A stretch of DNA of 64,000 nucleotides from Theocolax elegans (Eukaryota > Arthropoda > Insecta > Hymenoptera > Cerocephalidae): NCBI GenBank assembly GCA_026168455.1, contig CM047426.1:39490175-39554174 (forward strand), read 5' to 3'. A program made the translations under genes and the position numbers. Shown one piece after another: positions 38,041 to 48,867 of the stretch (within the stretch, counting starts at the first letter, position 1; the number at the start of each line of letters is the position of its first letter). The notes beneath the pieces are model-generated. The model was not told the origin of the DNA, did not search any database, and saw only the letters and a list, made by a program, of their open reading frames with translations.

Positions 38041-40086
38041 TTACGGTTTTCGCGACCGAGTGCGCCGTTCGATCGTTTCTACCGGGGATACGGGCCTGTT
38101 CTTCACCCCTTTCGGTCTTCCGCGCCTATTTCCCGTTGTCGAAGGATTCGCGTGTACATTAGCGTTCGCCTTCAATCGCTCGTTAGAAGGGGCACGGTCA
38201 ACCGCGGTCATACGACTAACAACTACCCGAGTTTTGCGCGGCCTACCTCGCTTACGCAGTGCGTTCGCGCTCACAGGATCATTATCGTTGGACTCGTCGC
38301 TAGCTCTTCGCTCTGCGTTTAATCCCTCGCTGTCCCTCGTCGCATCCTCTCGATTTAATTTACTCTCCTCAGTTACGTCTGTCTGGTCCTCATAATACGG
38401 TTTCAGGTCATTGACGTGGCATTTACCTGCTTCTTTTCCATCATTGCTGATGAGCTCCACCACGTTTGAGCCGAATAACGCCGAAACAATAAAAGGTCCG
38501 ATGTACTTCGGAGCTAGCTTAGCAGCTATGCCTTGGGCAGCGGACGAAAGTATACGATTCCGCTTAGAAACTTTTTGTCCCACGGCAAATTGTACATCGC
38601 GGCGTTTTGAATTATAATATTCGGCCTGACGGGCTTGTGCGCATGTCGCTCGTTCAGCAGCTTGAGCTTGCAGCTCTGGCAACGTTTGCATACGCTGTTG
38701 CCAATTTTGAACAGCTGCTGCGGCTTCGCTGTCGGCGACGGCTTGATCTTCTACTTTCCGCAAGCTTTTCGGCGGAACAGGGTTTCTTCCCATATTTAGG
38801 AAAGCAGGACTCGCGCCGGTAGAATCTTGCACGGCGGTATTATACGCGAACATGAGCTCAGAGATGTGAGCGTCCCATGTTTTATGATTCGCCTCGATAA
38901 ACGAAGTAATCATCGTTTTTATCGTGCGATTAACGCGTTCTACAGGATTCGCCTGTGCATGGTAAGGCGGAATCGTAGTATGAACCACGCCGTGTTCAGC
39001 TAAGAATTGCTCCATAGCAGCATTCTTAAACTCCGTGCCATTGTCGGAATGAAAAACATCAGGCACGCCGAAACGCAAGAAAACACGCTCATTCAGCTCG
39101 CGCCGAATGGTATGCGAGTTCGCTTTCCGTATAGGGATACACTCTATCCAACGAGTGAATAAGTCCATGAATATTAAAAGATATTCAAATCCATGCGAAG
39201 AACGCGGAAACGGTCCCATGATATCACCTGCAACGGTTTCCCATGGACGCGAAATAACACGTTTTCCCATGAAACCTGCAGGAGCCTGCTGTGGCACTTT
39301 ACATTGCTGGCAAGTCGAGCAATTCCGCACAAATTCGGCGATATCTTTAAGCATCGCAGGCCAATAATAGTATCGCGCTATCCGCTGATACGTTTTGTTT
39401 CGGCCAAGATGTCCAGCAGTTGGCTCATCATGATTCTCGCAGAGAACTTGTTGACGTTTCTCCTGCGGTACCGCCAGTTTCCAAGCGTCTTCGTCTTCAA
39501 AATAGTCATCTATGGAAGGGTCAGGCTTATAATGATATAATCTACCTCCAAGCACCTTCCAGTCTTGGTATTTTTCCGGATTTCCGCTGACATTCGCAAG
39601 TTTTTGCGTATACCACTCATCTTGTGTATTGTACGGCAAACTTACGACAGCGATGTCGCAATCCGAGTCGTCTTCGAATGCACGAGAGAGGGCATCAGGC
39701 ACAACGTTAAGAGATCCTTTGCGGTGCTCGATCTCATAATCATAGCTTTGGAGCTTAAGTGCCCAACGCGCTAAGCGTCCAGTAGGGTTACGCAAGTTGC
39801 ACAGCCATTTTAAACTGCTATGGTCTGTTATAACCTTAAAGCGATAACCTTCTACATATGAGCGGAATTTTTCCACGGCCCATAATACAGCTAAGCACTC
39901 TCGTTCGGTAACCGAGTAGTTACGTTCCGCCGCGTTTAACGTACGACTGGCGAAACTAAGTACTCGCTCTTCTCCGTCGATAGTTTGCGTTAAAACCGCT
40001 CCTAAGCCAGTGTCGCTAGCGTCAGTCTGAATAACGAACTGATGCTCGAAAGATGGCCGATGAAGGATAGGCGCAGATGCTATCAA
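38041..40086 (-). CDS. pol: Gypsy pol, RNase H and integrase (block C)
   Basis: This 681-codon frame starts inside the RT thumb/RNase H junction. RNase H: VIQTDASDTGLGAVL, SVTERECLAVLWAVEKF and KVITDHSSLKWL, with acidic catalytic residues present. Integrase: zinc HHCC (GHLGRNKT to CSTCQQC), catalytic D-D-E in VAGDIMGPFPR, FHSDNGTEFKN and NPVERVNRTIK, and a GPY/F-like module KLAPKYIGPFIV. A basic tail (GRPRKTR, GRPKGVK) with AT-hook-like motifs ends the protein at 38041. All catalytic positions I can see are intact. It is separated from the RT frame at 40083 only by a one-base deletion in a T/A run near 40142. Confidence 0.9.
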   Translation of the reverse strand: MIASAPILHRPSFEHQFVIQTDASDTGLGAVLTQTIDGEERVLSFASRTLNAAERNYSVTERECLAVLWAVEKFRSYVEGYRFKVITDHSSLKWLCNLRNPTGRLARWALKLQSYDYEIEHRKGSLNVVPDALSRAFEDDSDCDIAVVSLPYNTQDEWYTQKLANVSGNPEKYQDWKVLGGRLYHYKPDPSIDDYFEDEDAWKLAVPQEKRQQVLCENHDEPTAGHLGRNKTYQRIARYYYWPAMLKDIAEFVRNCSTCQQCKVPQQAPAGFMGKRVISRPWETVAGDIMGPFPRSSHGFEYLLIFMDLFTRWIECIPIRKANSHTIRRELNERVFLRFGVPDVFHSDNGTEFKNAAMEQFLAEHGVVHTTIPPYHAQANPVERVNRTIKTMITSFIEANHKTWDAHISELMFAYNTAVQDSTGASPAFLNMGRNPVPPKSLRKVEDQAVADSEAAAAVQNWQQRMQTLPELQAQAAERATCAQARQAEYYNSKRRDVQFAVGQKVSKRNRILSSAAQGIAAKLAPKYIGPFIVSALFGSNVVELISNDGKEAGKCHVNDLKPYYEDQTDVTEESKLNREDATRDSEGLNAERRASDESNDNDPVSANALRKRGRPRKTRVVVSRMTAVDRAPSNERLKANANVHANPSTTGNRRGRPKGVKNRPVSPVETIERRTRSRKP

Positions 40087-41184
40087 CGCTTTGATTTGTT
40101 CAAAAGCGAACTGTTGTTCCTCGCCCCACTCAAATTTAACATTTTCTTGGTTAACTTGGTAAGCGGTTCCGCAAGCGTAGCAAAATCCTCTAGAAATTTT
40201 CTATACCATGAAGCCATGCCGAGGAAAGAGCGTAGCTTTTTGAGGTTAGTTGGCGCGGGATAATCCACGATCGGCGCTATCTTGTCCGGATCAGGGCGAA
40301 ATCCATCGCGATTCACCAATACGCCAAGGTATTTAACCTCACTGCGGCAAAATTCGCTTTTATCACGGTTAATTGTAAGTCCGGCGTCGGCAACCCGCTT
40401 TAGGACATGCTCAAGCCATTTGAGATGCTCTTCGAATGTCTCGGTGACGATAATAACGTCATCGAGATACGAAAATGCGTACGGTTCCAATTCAGGGCCT
40501 ATCACCCTATCAATGAGTTGCTGGAACGTAGCGGGCCCCCCCGCCACGCCGTACGGCATACGAGTATACTCATATAAGCCTAAGCCAGGCACCGTGAAAG
40601 CCGTCAGATGTTCCGATCCCTTTTTCATCGGAATCTGATGGTATGCGCTGCTTAAATCCAGCGTGCTTATGTAGCGTGCCCTTTGAAGTTTACGCAAAAT
40701 AATCTCCATATAGGGAAGCGGATAAGCGCAGGTCTTCGAGACGGAATTGAGCTTTCGGTAGTCGATGCAGAATCTATAGGTACCGTTAGATTTCCGCACC
40801 ATGACTACTGGGCTCGACCACTCGCTCGTTGACGGGCGAATTATCCCCGCGTCAAGCATCTGTTGCACTTGAGCGTGCATCTCTTGCTCGATCTTCTGAG
40901 ACACCGGATAATAGCGCTGTTTGATGGGACGCGAACCGCCCACATCAATTTCATGCTCAGCTAAGTTAGTGCAGCCTAGCTTTGCATTCGGAGCAGTCAA
41001 ACGCTTTTCCAACAACTCATTGAGTTGTTTGCGTTGCGCTTCGTCAATATCTGCTAAGCCGACGGCAGCTAGCGTACATACATCGTCAATGCCGATAGCA
41101 GATACTTCAAGCTGTATTGCTTCGGCCACGTTCTCAATCACTAACTGATTTTCACGGGGCAACAAAACAGCATTAAACGCACGA
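40083..41184 (-). pseudogene. pol: Gypsy pol, protease end and reverse transcriptase (block C)
   Basis: The frame begins at a duplication junction near 41184, so most of the protease is missing. RT motifs: VRKSNGTYRFCIDYRKLNSV, STLDLSSAYHQIPMKKGS, GVAGGPATFQQLIDRVIG and FSYLDDVIIVTE with the YLDD active site intact, then LRSFLGMASWYRKFL. A missing base in a homopolymer near 40142 shifts the frame away from the RNase H frame; block B has the longer run and reads through. Confidence 0.88.
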
Positions 41185-43740
41185 AAACACGCTCATTCAG
41201 CTCGCGCCGAATGGTATGCGAGTTCGCTTTCCGTATAGGGATACACTCTATCCAACGAGTGAATAAGTCCATGAATATTAAAAGATATTCAAATCCATGC
41301 GAAGAACGCGGAAACGGTCCCATGATATCACCTGCAACGGTTTCCCATGGACGCGAAATAACACGTTTTCCCATGAAACCTGCAGGAGCCTGCTGTGGCA
41401 CTTTACATTGCTGGCAAGTCGAGCAATTCCGCACAAATTCGGCGATATCTTTAAGCATCGCAGGCCAATAATAGTATCGCGCTATCCGCTGATACGTTTT
41501 GTTTCGGCCAAGATGTCCAGCAGTTGGCTCATCATGATTCTCGCAGAGAACTTGTTGACGTTTCTCCTGCGGTACCGCCAGTTTCCAAGCGTCTTCGTCT
41601 TCAAAATAGTCATCTATGGAAGGGTCAGGCTTATAATGATATAATCTACCTCCAAGCACCTTCCAGTCTTGGTATTTTTCCGGATTTCCGCTGACATTCG
41701 CAAGTTTTTGCGTATACCACTCATCTTGTGTTGTACGGCAAACTTACGACAGCGATGTCGCAATCCGAGTCGTCTTCGAATGCACGAGAGAGGGCATCAG
41801 GCACAACGTTAAGAGATCCTTTGCGGTGCTCGATCTCATAATCATAGCTTTGGAGCTTAAGTGCCCAACGCGCTAAGCGTCCAGTAGGGTTACGCAAGTT
41901 GCACAGCCATTTTAAACTGCTATGGTCTGTTATAACCTTAAAGCGATAACCTTCTACATATGAGCGGAATTTTTCCACGGCCCATAATACAGCTAAGCAC
42001 TCTCGTTCGGTAACCGAGTAGTTACGTTCCGCCGCGTTTAACGTACGACTGGCGAAACTAAGTACTCGCTCTTCTCCGTCGATAGTTTGCGTTAAAACCG
42101 CTCCTAAGCCAGTGTCGCTAGCGTCAGTCTGAATAACGAACTGATGCTCGAAAGATGGCCGATGGAGGATAGGCGCAGATGCTATCAACGCTTTGATTTG
42201 TTCAAAAGCGAACTGTTGTTCCTCGCCCCACTCAAATTTAACATTTTTCTTGGTTAACTTGGTAAGCGGTTCCGCAAGCGTAGCAAAATCCTCTAGAAAT
42301 TTTCTATACCATGAAGCCATGCCGAGGAAAGAGCGTAGCTTTTTGAGGTTAGTTGGCGCGGGATAATCCACGATCGGCGCTATCTTGTCCGGATCAGGGC
42401 GAAATCCATCGCGATTCACCAATACGCCAAGGTATTTAACCTCACTGCGGCAAAATTCGCTTTTATCACGGTTAATTGTAAGTCCGGCGTCGGCAACCCG
42501 CTTTAGGACATGCTCAAGCCATTTGAGATGCTCTTCGAATGTCTCGGTGACGATAATAACGTCATCGAGATACGAAAATGCGTACGGTTCCAATTCAGGG
42601 CCTATCACCCTATCAATGAGTTGCTGGAACGTAGCGGGCCCCCCCGCCACGCCGTACGGCATACGAGTATACTCATATAAGCCTAAGCCAGGCACCGTGA
42701 AGCCGTCAGATGTTCCGATCCCTTTTTCATCGGAATCTGATGGTATGCGCTGCTTAAATCCAGCGTTGCTTATGTAGCGTGCCCTTTGAAGTTTACGCAA
42801 AATAATCTCCATATAGGGAAGCGGATAAGCGCAGGTCTTCGAGACGGAATTGAGCTTTCGGTAGTCGATGCAGAATCTATAGGTACCGTTAGATTTCCGC
42901 ACCATGAATACTGGGCTCGACCACTCGCTCGTTGACGGGCGAATTATCCCCGCGTCAAGCATCTGTTTGCACTTGAGCGTGCATCTCTTGCTCGATCTTC
43001 TGAGACACCGGATAATAGCGCTGTTTGATGGGACGCGAACCGCCCACATCAATTTCATGCTCAGCTAAGTTAGTGCAGCCTAGCTTTGCATTCGGAGCAG
43101 TCAAACGCTTTTCCAACAACTCATTGAGTTGTTTGCGTTGCGCTTCGTCAATATCTGCTAAGCCGACGGCAGCTAGCGTACATACATCGTCAATGCCGAT
43201 AGCAGATACTTCAAGCTGTATTGCTTCGGCCACGTTCTCAATCACTAACTGATTTTCACGGGGCAACAAAACAGCATTAAACGCACGAATAAAATCGGCA
43301 CCGAGTATACAATCGGCGTCGAGATCGCTCATTACTAAAACATCTAAGTAATGGCGTTCATTCGCTAAATCAAACGGCAGCTCTAAACGTCCAAGTATTG
43401 GAGCGCGTTGGCCGTTAGCGAGTCGTGCACCTGGTCCAATGTAAGGAGTTAACGGTTTTCCTATGGCTGATGCTATTTGCAAGCCTAAGGAATTAATAAC
43501 CGTGCGAGCCGCCCCTGAATCGTACAAAGCACGTACGCGGAATCCACCGATTCCAATCTGCAGCCACCAGCGAGTAAACTGCGGAGTTTCCTCCTCCACT
43601 GGCGTTTCAGCGCGGGAATCGCAAACACCTTTTTCCGTTTGCGCAGGTACTGATTGTGACTTATCACCATCAGAGGTCTCACTAATAATTGGGGCGATAG
43701 GGACCTTATCTATTCGCCCCTTTTCTCGTTTCCCGAGCAC
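41185..43740 (-). pseudogene. pol: Gypsy pol, block B (protease to mid-integrase), broken
   Basis: Protease (YDSGAARTVI, with the DSG active site, and DADCILGADFIRAF), RT with YLDDVIIV and RNase H are readable but in three frames: 43740-42955, 43058-41721 and 41659-41185. Frame breaks coincide with small indels near 42965, 42700, 42763 and 41730 compared with blocks A and C. The integrase stops at ELNERVF near 41185 where block C joins. The heptamer GGGAAAC lies at 43728-43734 as in block A. Confidence 0.88.
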
Positions 43741-45469
43741 TCAGGACAATCCGTCTTGATATACCCGGGCCAACCGCAGCGATAGCAGTACACACGCTCT
43801 TTGGGACCTGCTTTCTTATCGCGGTTGCGACTACGCGCGGATTTTCCATTAGTAATGGATGATTATTTTTACCATCATCCTTCCTCTCGGTACTAGTCAC
43901 GCCAGATGGCTTATCAGAAACATTCTTTGCTCCTTTCGGCACACCTGGTTTACCTAAAATTACGCGCGTTTTGGCCTTTCTTATTGGCGGAATTCGCACA
44001 AGAATTCGCATATTTGCTAAATCTTTCATCTAGCATCTTCTCTAAGAGTTTGGCCAAAATTTTCCATTGTCGGTTCTGCGATACTCGCTACTTTTACCGT
44101 AGCATCATCGCTAGCAGCTTTCCGCCCTTCTTACCTCTGGTATCTGGCTGCTTATAAGCCACAGAAGGCAGAACGCTCTTTTCTGGCGGCGGAGGCGCGG
44201 GAAAATTCCGCTCTTCCTCGATAAGCTCTTCCGCCTGACGAGCTAGCTGCACAAGCCTATCGACGCTTGTAACTTTTTCTTTCGGAACTAACTTCCGAAC
44301 AGACGGCAACATGTTAGCATACAACATGTCTAACTGAAACTGCGTACTCGGAGGCGCATTCATTCTGCTAAATATAGTTAGCAAGCAGAAAATGTAATCG
44401 CGAGCAGGCTCTTCTCTACCCTGCTTGCGTGCTTGCGCTTCCGCCATTAAGCGCTGCTGAAAGTTCTGCTCAACGCCATAACATCGTCGAGCAGCATTGC
44501 AACAATCAGCCCAAGTATTCCAATCTTTCCGCGATTGGCGATACCAATGTAGCGCTACGCCAGTTAACAACTCCGAGAAAGCATTCAGTAAATCCGCGTC
44601 GGAAATATGCGCTAACTTGCGACATTCTTCTACGCGCTGAATAAATTCCTCGATGCTTTCGCGTTTTTCGCCGGAAAACTTAATATTCCACTGGCGAACT
44701 GTGCGACCTACGTCATGTGACTGTATAGGCGCTCTAGTCGACATATTCGACAAGATTTGCGTAAGTTGATCGCTTGTAACTACAGGCACATTTTCCCCCC
44801 TTCCAGACTCTTGCCAATCCGCAGGAGCTGGCAGAGACGAGAAATTAGACGTAGGAGTCGGAAAATTTAACGCGTTTGCGTTTAAAACGCGATCCAAGCG
44901 ACTTTTCCGTTTGCGTGTGTAATACCGCTTGAGGTGCTTCAGGATGCTTATTCGTTTCAAAATAATTTAAATTAAAAGTATCTTGAAAATTAACACTTTT
45001 TGCGATTTTTCCGCTGCTTTTTACCGCCGCAATTGACGTTTGCGTCGGAAGCTGCGTACTCGTCGCAAATCCGCTAATTGCTGCCTTATATAATTCAACT
45101 CCTTCTCTTGTTGAAAGGCAAGCGATTGCGTTCTACTCAACTCCAGGGCTAAACCCCTTGGAGCGTTGGAGACTACGCCATTAGCTAATGCACATAAAAC
45201 GATATCATTATCTATTTTATTATTTTCTTTTGAAGAAAATACCGTTTTGGTATCGCACCTCTTGATGTAAATGCTACTCGCTGCTTGCGTCGTCGAGTAC
45301 GTAGTTGTATTAGCGGTGGTTATCATCGCGGTCGAATGGTAGAATTGGCCTTATATCGTATGGGTTGGTACTGCGTTTTTTATCGAAGGTCATTCCAAAA
45401 TTTGATTTACAAATTATTTACGGGTGTTTTCCGCCGCGTTTTTCCGCAAGGTTCCCGCAATATTCCCGC
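43706..45469 (-). pseudogene. gag: Gypsy extra ORF end and gag, block B, broken
   Basis: This block starts inside the extra ORF at the duplication junction near 45469 and continues through gag. 44960-44094 matches the gag of block A (RQWNIKFSGEKRESIEEFIQ and following). It is frameshifted near 44110 and again near 43900-43950, with extra or missing bases in runs, then ends with the zinc-knuckle region. The extra-ORF part (45326-45021) has several indels relative to 47812-48867. Confidence 0.85.
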
Positions 45470-46707
45470 TTTAGGACATGCTCAAGCCATTTGAGATGCT
45501 CTTCGAATGTCTCGGTGACGATAATAACGTCATCGAGATACGAAAATGCGTACGGTTCCAATTCAGGGCCTATCACCCTATCAATGAGTTGCTGGAACGT
45601 AGCGGGCCCCCCCGCCACGCCGTACGGCATACGAGTATACTCATATAAGCCTAAGCCAGGCACCGTGAAAGCCGTCAGATGTTCCGATCCCTTTTTCATC
45701 GGAATCTGATGGTATGCGCTGCTTAAATCCAGCGTGCTTATGTAGCGTGCCCTTTGAAGTTTACGCAAAATAATCTCCATATAGGGAAGCGGATAAGCGC
45801 AGGTCTTCGAGACGGAATTGAGCTTTCGGTAGTCGATGCAGAATCTATAGGTACCGTTAGATTTCCGCACCATGACTACTGGGCTCGACCACTCGCTCGT
45901 TGACGGGCGAATTATCCCCGCGTCAAGCATCTGTTGCACTTGAGCGTGCATCTCTTGCTCGATCTTCTGAGACACCGGATAATAGCGCTGTTTGATGGGA
46001 CGCGAACCGCCCACATCAATTTCATGCTCAGCTAAGTTAGTGCAGCCTAGCTTTGCATTCGGAGCAGTCAAACGCTTTTCCAACAACTCATTGAGTTGTT
46101 TGCGTTGCGCTTCGTCAATATCTGCTAAGCCGACGGCAGCTAGCGTACATACATCGTCAATGCCGATAGCAGATACTTCAAGCTGTATTGCTTCGGCCAC
46201 GTTCTCAATCACTAACTGATTTTCACGGGGCAACAAAACAGCATTAAACGCACGAATAAAATCGGCACCGAGTATACAATCGGCGTCGAGATCGCTCATT
46301 ACTAAAACATCTAAGTAATGGCGTTCATTCGCTAAATCAAACGGCAGCTCTAAACGTCCAAGTATTGGAGCGCGTTGGCCGTTAGCGAGTCGTGCACCTG
46401 GTCCAATGTAAGGAGTTAACGGTTTTCCTATGGCTGATGCTATTTGCAAGCCTAAGGAATTAATAACCGTGCGAGCCGCCCCTGAATCGTACAAAGCACG
46501 TACGCGGAATCCACCGATTCCAATCTGCAGCCACCAGCGAGTAAACTGCGGAGTTTCCTCCTCCACTGGCGTTTCAGCGCGGGAATCGCAAACACCTTTT
46601 TCCGTTTGCGCAGGTACTGATTGTGACTTATCACCATCAGAGGTCTCACTAATAATTGGGGCGATAGGGACCTTATCTATTCGCCCCTTTTCTCGTTTCC
46701 CGAGCAC
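45418..46707 (-). CDS. pol: Gypsy pol, protease and truncated RT (block A)
   Basis: Entered by -1 frameshift from gag at 46695-46701. Protease: YDSGAARTVI and the second-strand motif CILGADFIRAF. RT up to the YLDDVIIVTETFEEHLKWLE region is intact; then the sequence jumps at about 45469 into an upstream part of the extra ORF (GNLAEKRGG), which adds about 15 foreign residues and a stop. The break contains the five-base microhomology CCCGC. As it stands this frame gives a protein of about 430 residues without RNase H or integrase. Confidence 0.88.
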   Translation of the reverse strand: MLGKREKGRIDKVPIAPIISETSDGDKSQSVPAQTEKGVCDSRAETPVEEETPQFTRWWLQIGIGGFRVRALYDSGAARTVINSLGLQIASAIGKPLTPYIGPGARLANGQRAPILGRLELPFDLANERHYLDVLVMSDLDADCILGADFIRAFNAVLLPRENQLVIENVAEAIQLEVSAIGIDDVCTLAAVGLADIDEAQRKQLNELLEKRLTAPNAKLGCTNLAEHEIDVGGSRPIKQRYYPVSQKIEQEMHAQVQQMLDAGIIRPSTSEWSSPVVMVRKSNGTYRFCIDYRKLNSVSKTCAYPLPYMEIILRKLQRARYISTLDLSSAYHQIPMKKGSEHLTAFTVPGLGLYEYTRMPYGVAGGPATFQQLIDRVIGPELEPYAFSYLDDVIIVTETFEEHLKWLEHVLKREYCGNLAEKRGGKHP

Positions 46708-47711
46708 TCAGGACAATCCGTCTTGATATACCCGGGCCAACCGCAGCGATAGCAGTACACACGCTCTTTGGGACCTGCTTTCTTATCGCGGTTGCGACTA
46801 CGCGCGGATTTTCCATTAGTAATGGATGATTTATTTTTACCATCATCCTTCCTCTCGGTACTAGTCACGCCAGATGGCTTATCAGAAACATTCTTTGCTC
46901 CTTTCGGCACACCTGGTTTACTAAAATTACGCGCGTTTTGGCCTTTCTTATTGGCGGAATTCGCACAAGAATTCGCATATTTGCTAAATCTTTCATCTAG
47001 CATCTTCTCTAAGAGTTTGGCCAAATTTTCCATTGTCGGTTCTGCGATACTCGCTACTTTTACCGTAGCATCATCGCTAGCAGCTTTTCCGCCCTTCTTA
47101 CCTCTGGTATCTGGCTGCTTATAAGCCACAGAAGGCAGAACGCTCTTTTCTGGCGGCGGAGGCGCGGGAAAATTCCGCTCTTCCTCGATAAGCTCTTCCG
47201 CCTGACGAGCTAGCTGCACAAGCCTATCGACGCTTGTAACTTTTTCTTTCGGAACTAACTTCCGAACAGACGGCAACATGTTAGCATACAACATGTCTAA
47301 CTGAAACTGCGTACTCGGAGGCGCATTCATTCTGCTAAATATAGTTAGCAAGCAGAAAATGTAATCGCGAGCAGGCTCTTCTCTACCCTGCTTGCGTGCT
47401 TGCGCTTCCGCCATTAAGCGCTGCTGAAAGTTCTGCTCAACGCCATAACATCGTCGAGCAGCATTGCAACAATCAGCCCAAGTATTCCAATCTTTCCGCG
47501 ATTGGCGATACCAATGTAGCGCTACGCCAGTTAACAACTCCGAGAAAGCATTCAGTAAATCCGCGTCGGAAATATGCGCTAACTTGCGACATTCTTCTAC
47601 GCGCTGAATAAATTCCTCGATGCTTTCGCGTTTTTCGCCGGAAAACTTAATATTCCACTGGCGAACTGTGCGACCTACGTCATGTGACTGTATAGGCGCT
47701 CTAGTCGACAT
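46677..47711 (-). CDS. gag: Gypsy Gag (block A)
   Basis: ATG at 47711 (STRAPIQSHD follows); the frame is open further upstream to about 47850 without ATG. The capsid-like retrotransposon gag region has RQWNIKFSGEKRESIEEFIQ, RVEECRKLAHISDADLL and HWYRQSRKDWNTW. A Pro-rich spacer follows, then a long basic linker and the zinc knuckle CYRCGWPGYIKTDCPEC at the C-terminus. Gag forms the particle and binds RNA. The frame overlaps pol by 31 bases with the slippery heptamer inside. This is the intact copy; block B is broken. Confidence 0.88.
   Translation of the reverse strand: MSTRAPIQSHDVGRTVRQWNIKFSGEKRESIEEFIQRVEECRKLAHISDADLLNAFSELLTGVALHWYRQSRKDWNTWADCCNAARRCYGVEQNFQQRLMAEAQARKQGREEPARDYIFCLLTIFSRMNAPPSTQFQLDMLYANMLPSVRKLVPKEKVTSVDRLVQLARQAEELIEEERNFPAPPPPEKSVLPSVAYKQPDTRGKKGGKAASDDATVKVASIAEPTMENLAKLLEKMLDERFSKYANSCANSANKKGQNARNFSKPGVPKGAKNVSDKPSGVTSTERKDDGKNKSSITNGKSARSRNRDKKAGPKERVYCYRCGWPGYIKTDCPECSGNEKRGE
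46695..46701 (-). promoter_or_regulatory. GGGAAAC -1 ribosomal frameshift site, gag to pol
   Basis: In the gag frame the codons read TCG GGA AAC, giving the X-XXY-YYZ heptamer G-GGA-AAC, 18 bases before the gag stop. Slipping back one base continues directly into the protease frame (GKREKGRIDKV). GGGAAAC is a classic retroviral slippery sequence. A downstream stem or pseudoknot was not evaluated. Confidence 0.75.
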
Positions 47712-47811
47712 ATTCGACAAGATTTGCGTAAGTTGATCGCTTGTAACTACAGGCACATTTTCCCCCCTTCCAGACTCTTGCCAATCCGCAGGAGCTGGCA
47801 GAGACGAGAAA

Positions 47812-48867
47812 TTAGACGTAGGAGTCGGAAAATTTAACGCGTTTGCGTTTTAAACGCGATCCAAGCGACTTTTCCGTTTGCGTGTGTAATACCGCTTGAG
47901 GTGCTTCAGGATGCTTATTCGTTTCAAAATAATTTAAATTAAAAGTATCTTGAAAATTAACACTTTTGCGATTTTTCCGCTGCTTTTCCGCCGCAATTGA
48001 CGTTTGCGTCGGAAGCTGCGTACTCGTCGCAAAATCCGCTAATTGCTGCCTTAGATAATTCAACTCCTTCTCTTGTTGAAAGGCAAGCGATTGCGTTCTA
48101 CTCAACTCCAGGGCTAAACCCCTTGGAGCGTTGTAGACTACGCCATTAGCTAATGCACATAAAACGATATCATTATCTATTTTATTATTTTCTTTTGAAG
48201 AAAATACCGTTTTTGGTATCGCACCTCTTGATTGTAAATGCGTACTCGCTGCTTGCGTCGTCGAGTACGTAGTTGTAGTAGCGGTGGTTATCATCGCGGT
48301 CGAAATGGTAGGAATTGGCCTTACCGGTATGGTTGTGTTAAGCGTTTTTATCGAAGTCAATTCAAAATTTGATTTACAATTATTTTCGGCGGTGTTTTCC
48401 GCCGCGTTTTCCGCAAGGTTCCCCGCAATATTTCCCGCGTTAACCTCGCTATGCTGCGATTCCGCATCGGAATCGGCAAGTTGATCGTCATTTGACTTCG
48501 AGCTATTGGCAAGCGGAGAGAATCCGCTCTCATCCGCTCGATTGAGATTTTCAAATTGTCTGTGCGCAATCTGTACTTGCGCTTCTTCGCTAAATTTCGC
48601 ATGTTTCAAAATGGTGCAGAGTCTTTGTTCACGACGAGTCCGCGAAACTAAATCATCGTCACTAGTTGACTGGACGAAATCCGCGACTGTATAATCGCCG
48701 CGTAAACGCCTATATAACCTGTCTACACGTACAAAGGGCGTACCGTCGCGCATCAATTCTAGCTGATCAAGTACAGAATCGAATTGATCGCTTGTTAGAT
48801 TCAAAATCCATCCTCGGATCTCAACTCCGTACGTTTGATCGAAATCACACTCGTTCATACACGCCAT
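47812..48867 (-). CDS. Gypsy extra 5' ORF preceding gag
   Basis: ATG at 48867 encodes 351 residues, overlapping the upstream open part of the gag frame by about 40 bases in another frame. It starts MACMNECDFDQTYGVEIRGW. Residues 10-90 look like a compact domain (Leu- and Arg-rich with DFVQST). An Ala/Asn/Glu repeat (GNLAENAAENTAENN) and a Thr-rich stretch follow, then a helical segment (QQEKELNYLRQQLAD) and a basic tail (RLKRKRVKF). I do not recognise it. It may be the N-terminal part of Gag joined by a +1 shift, or a separate protein. The helical segment suggests oligomerisation. Confidence 0.7.
   Translation of the reverse strand: MACMNECDFDQTYGVEIRGWILNLTSDQFDSVLDQLELMRDGTPFVRVDRLYRRLRGDYTVADFVQSTSDDDLVSRTRREQRLCTILKHAKFSEEAQVQIAHRQFENLNRADESGFSPLANSSKSNDDQLADSDAESQHSEVNAGNIAGNLAENAAENTAENNCKSNFELTSIKTLNTTIPVRPIPTISTAMITTATTTTYSTTQAASTHLQSRGAIPKTVFSSKENNKIDNDIVLCALANGVVYNAPRGLALELSRTQSLAFQQEKELNYLRQQLADFATSTQLPTQTSIAAEKQRKNRKSVNFQDTFNLNYFETNKHPEAPQAVLHTQTEKSLGSRLKRKRVKFSDSYV

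Noticed and set aside
38060..38617. Plus-strand frames opposite gypsy pol and gag
   Set aside because: They are antisense shadows of a conserved minus-strand coding region and repeat identically wherever the element is duplicated.
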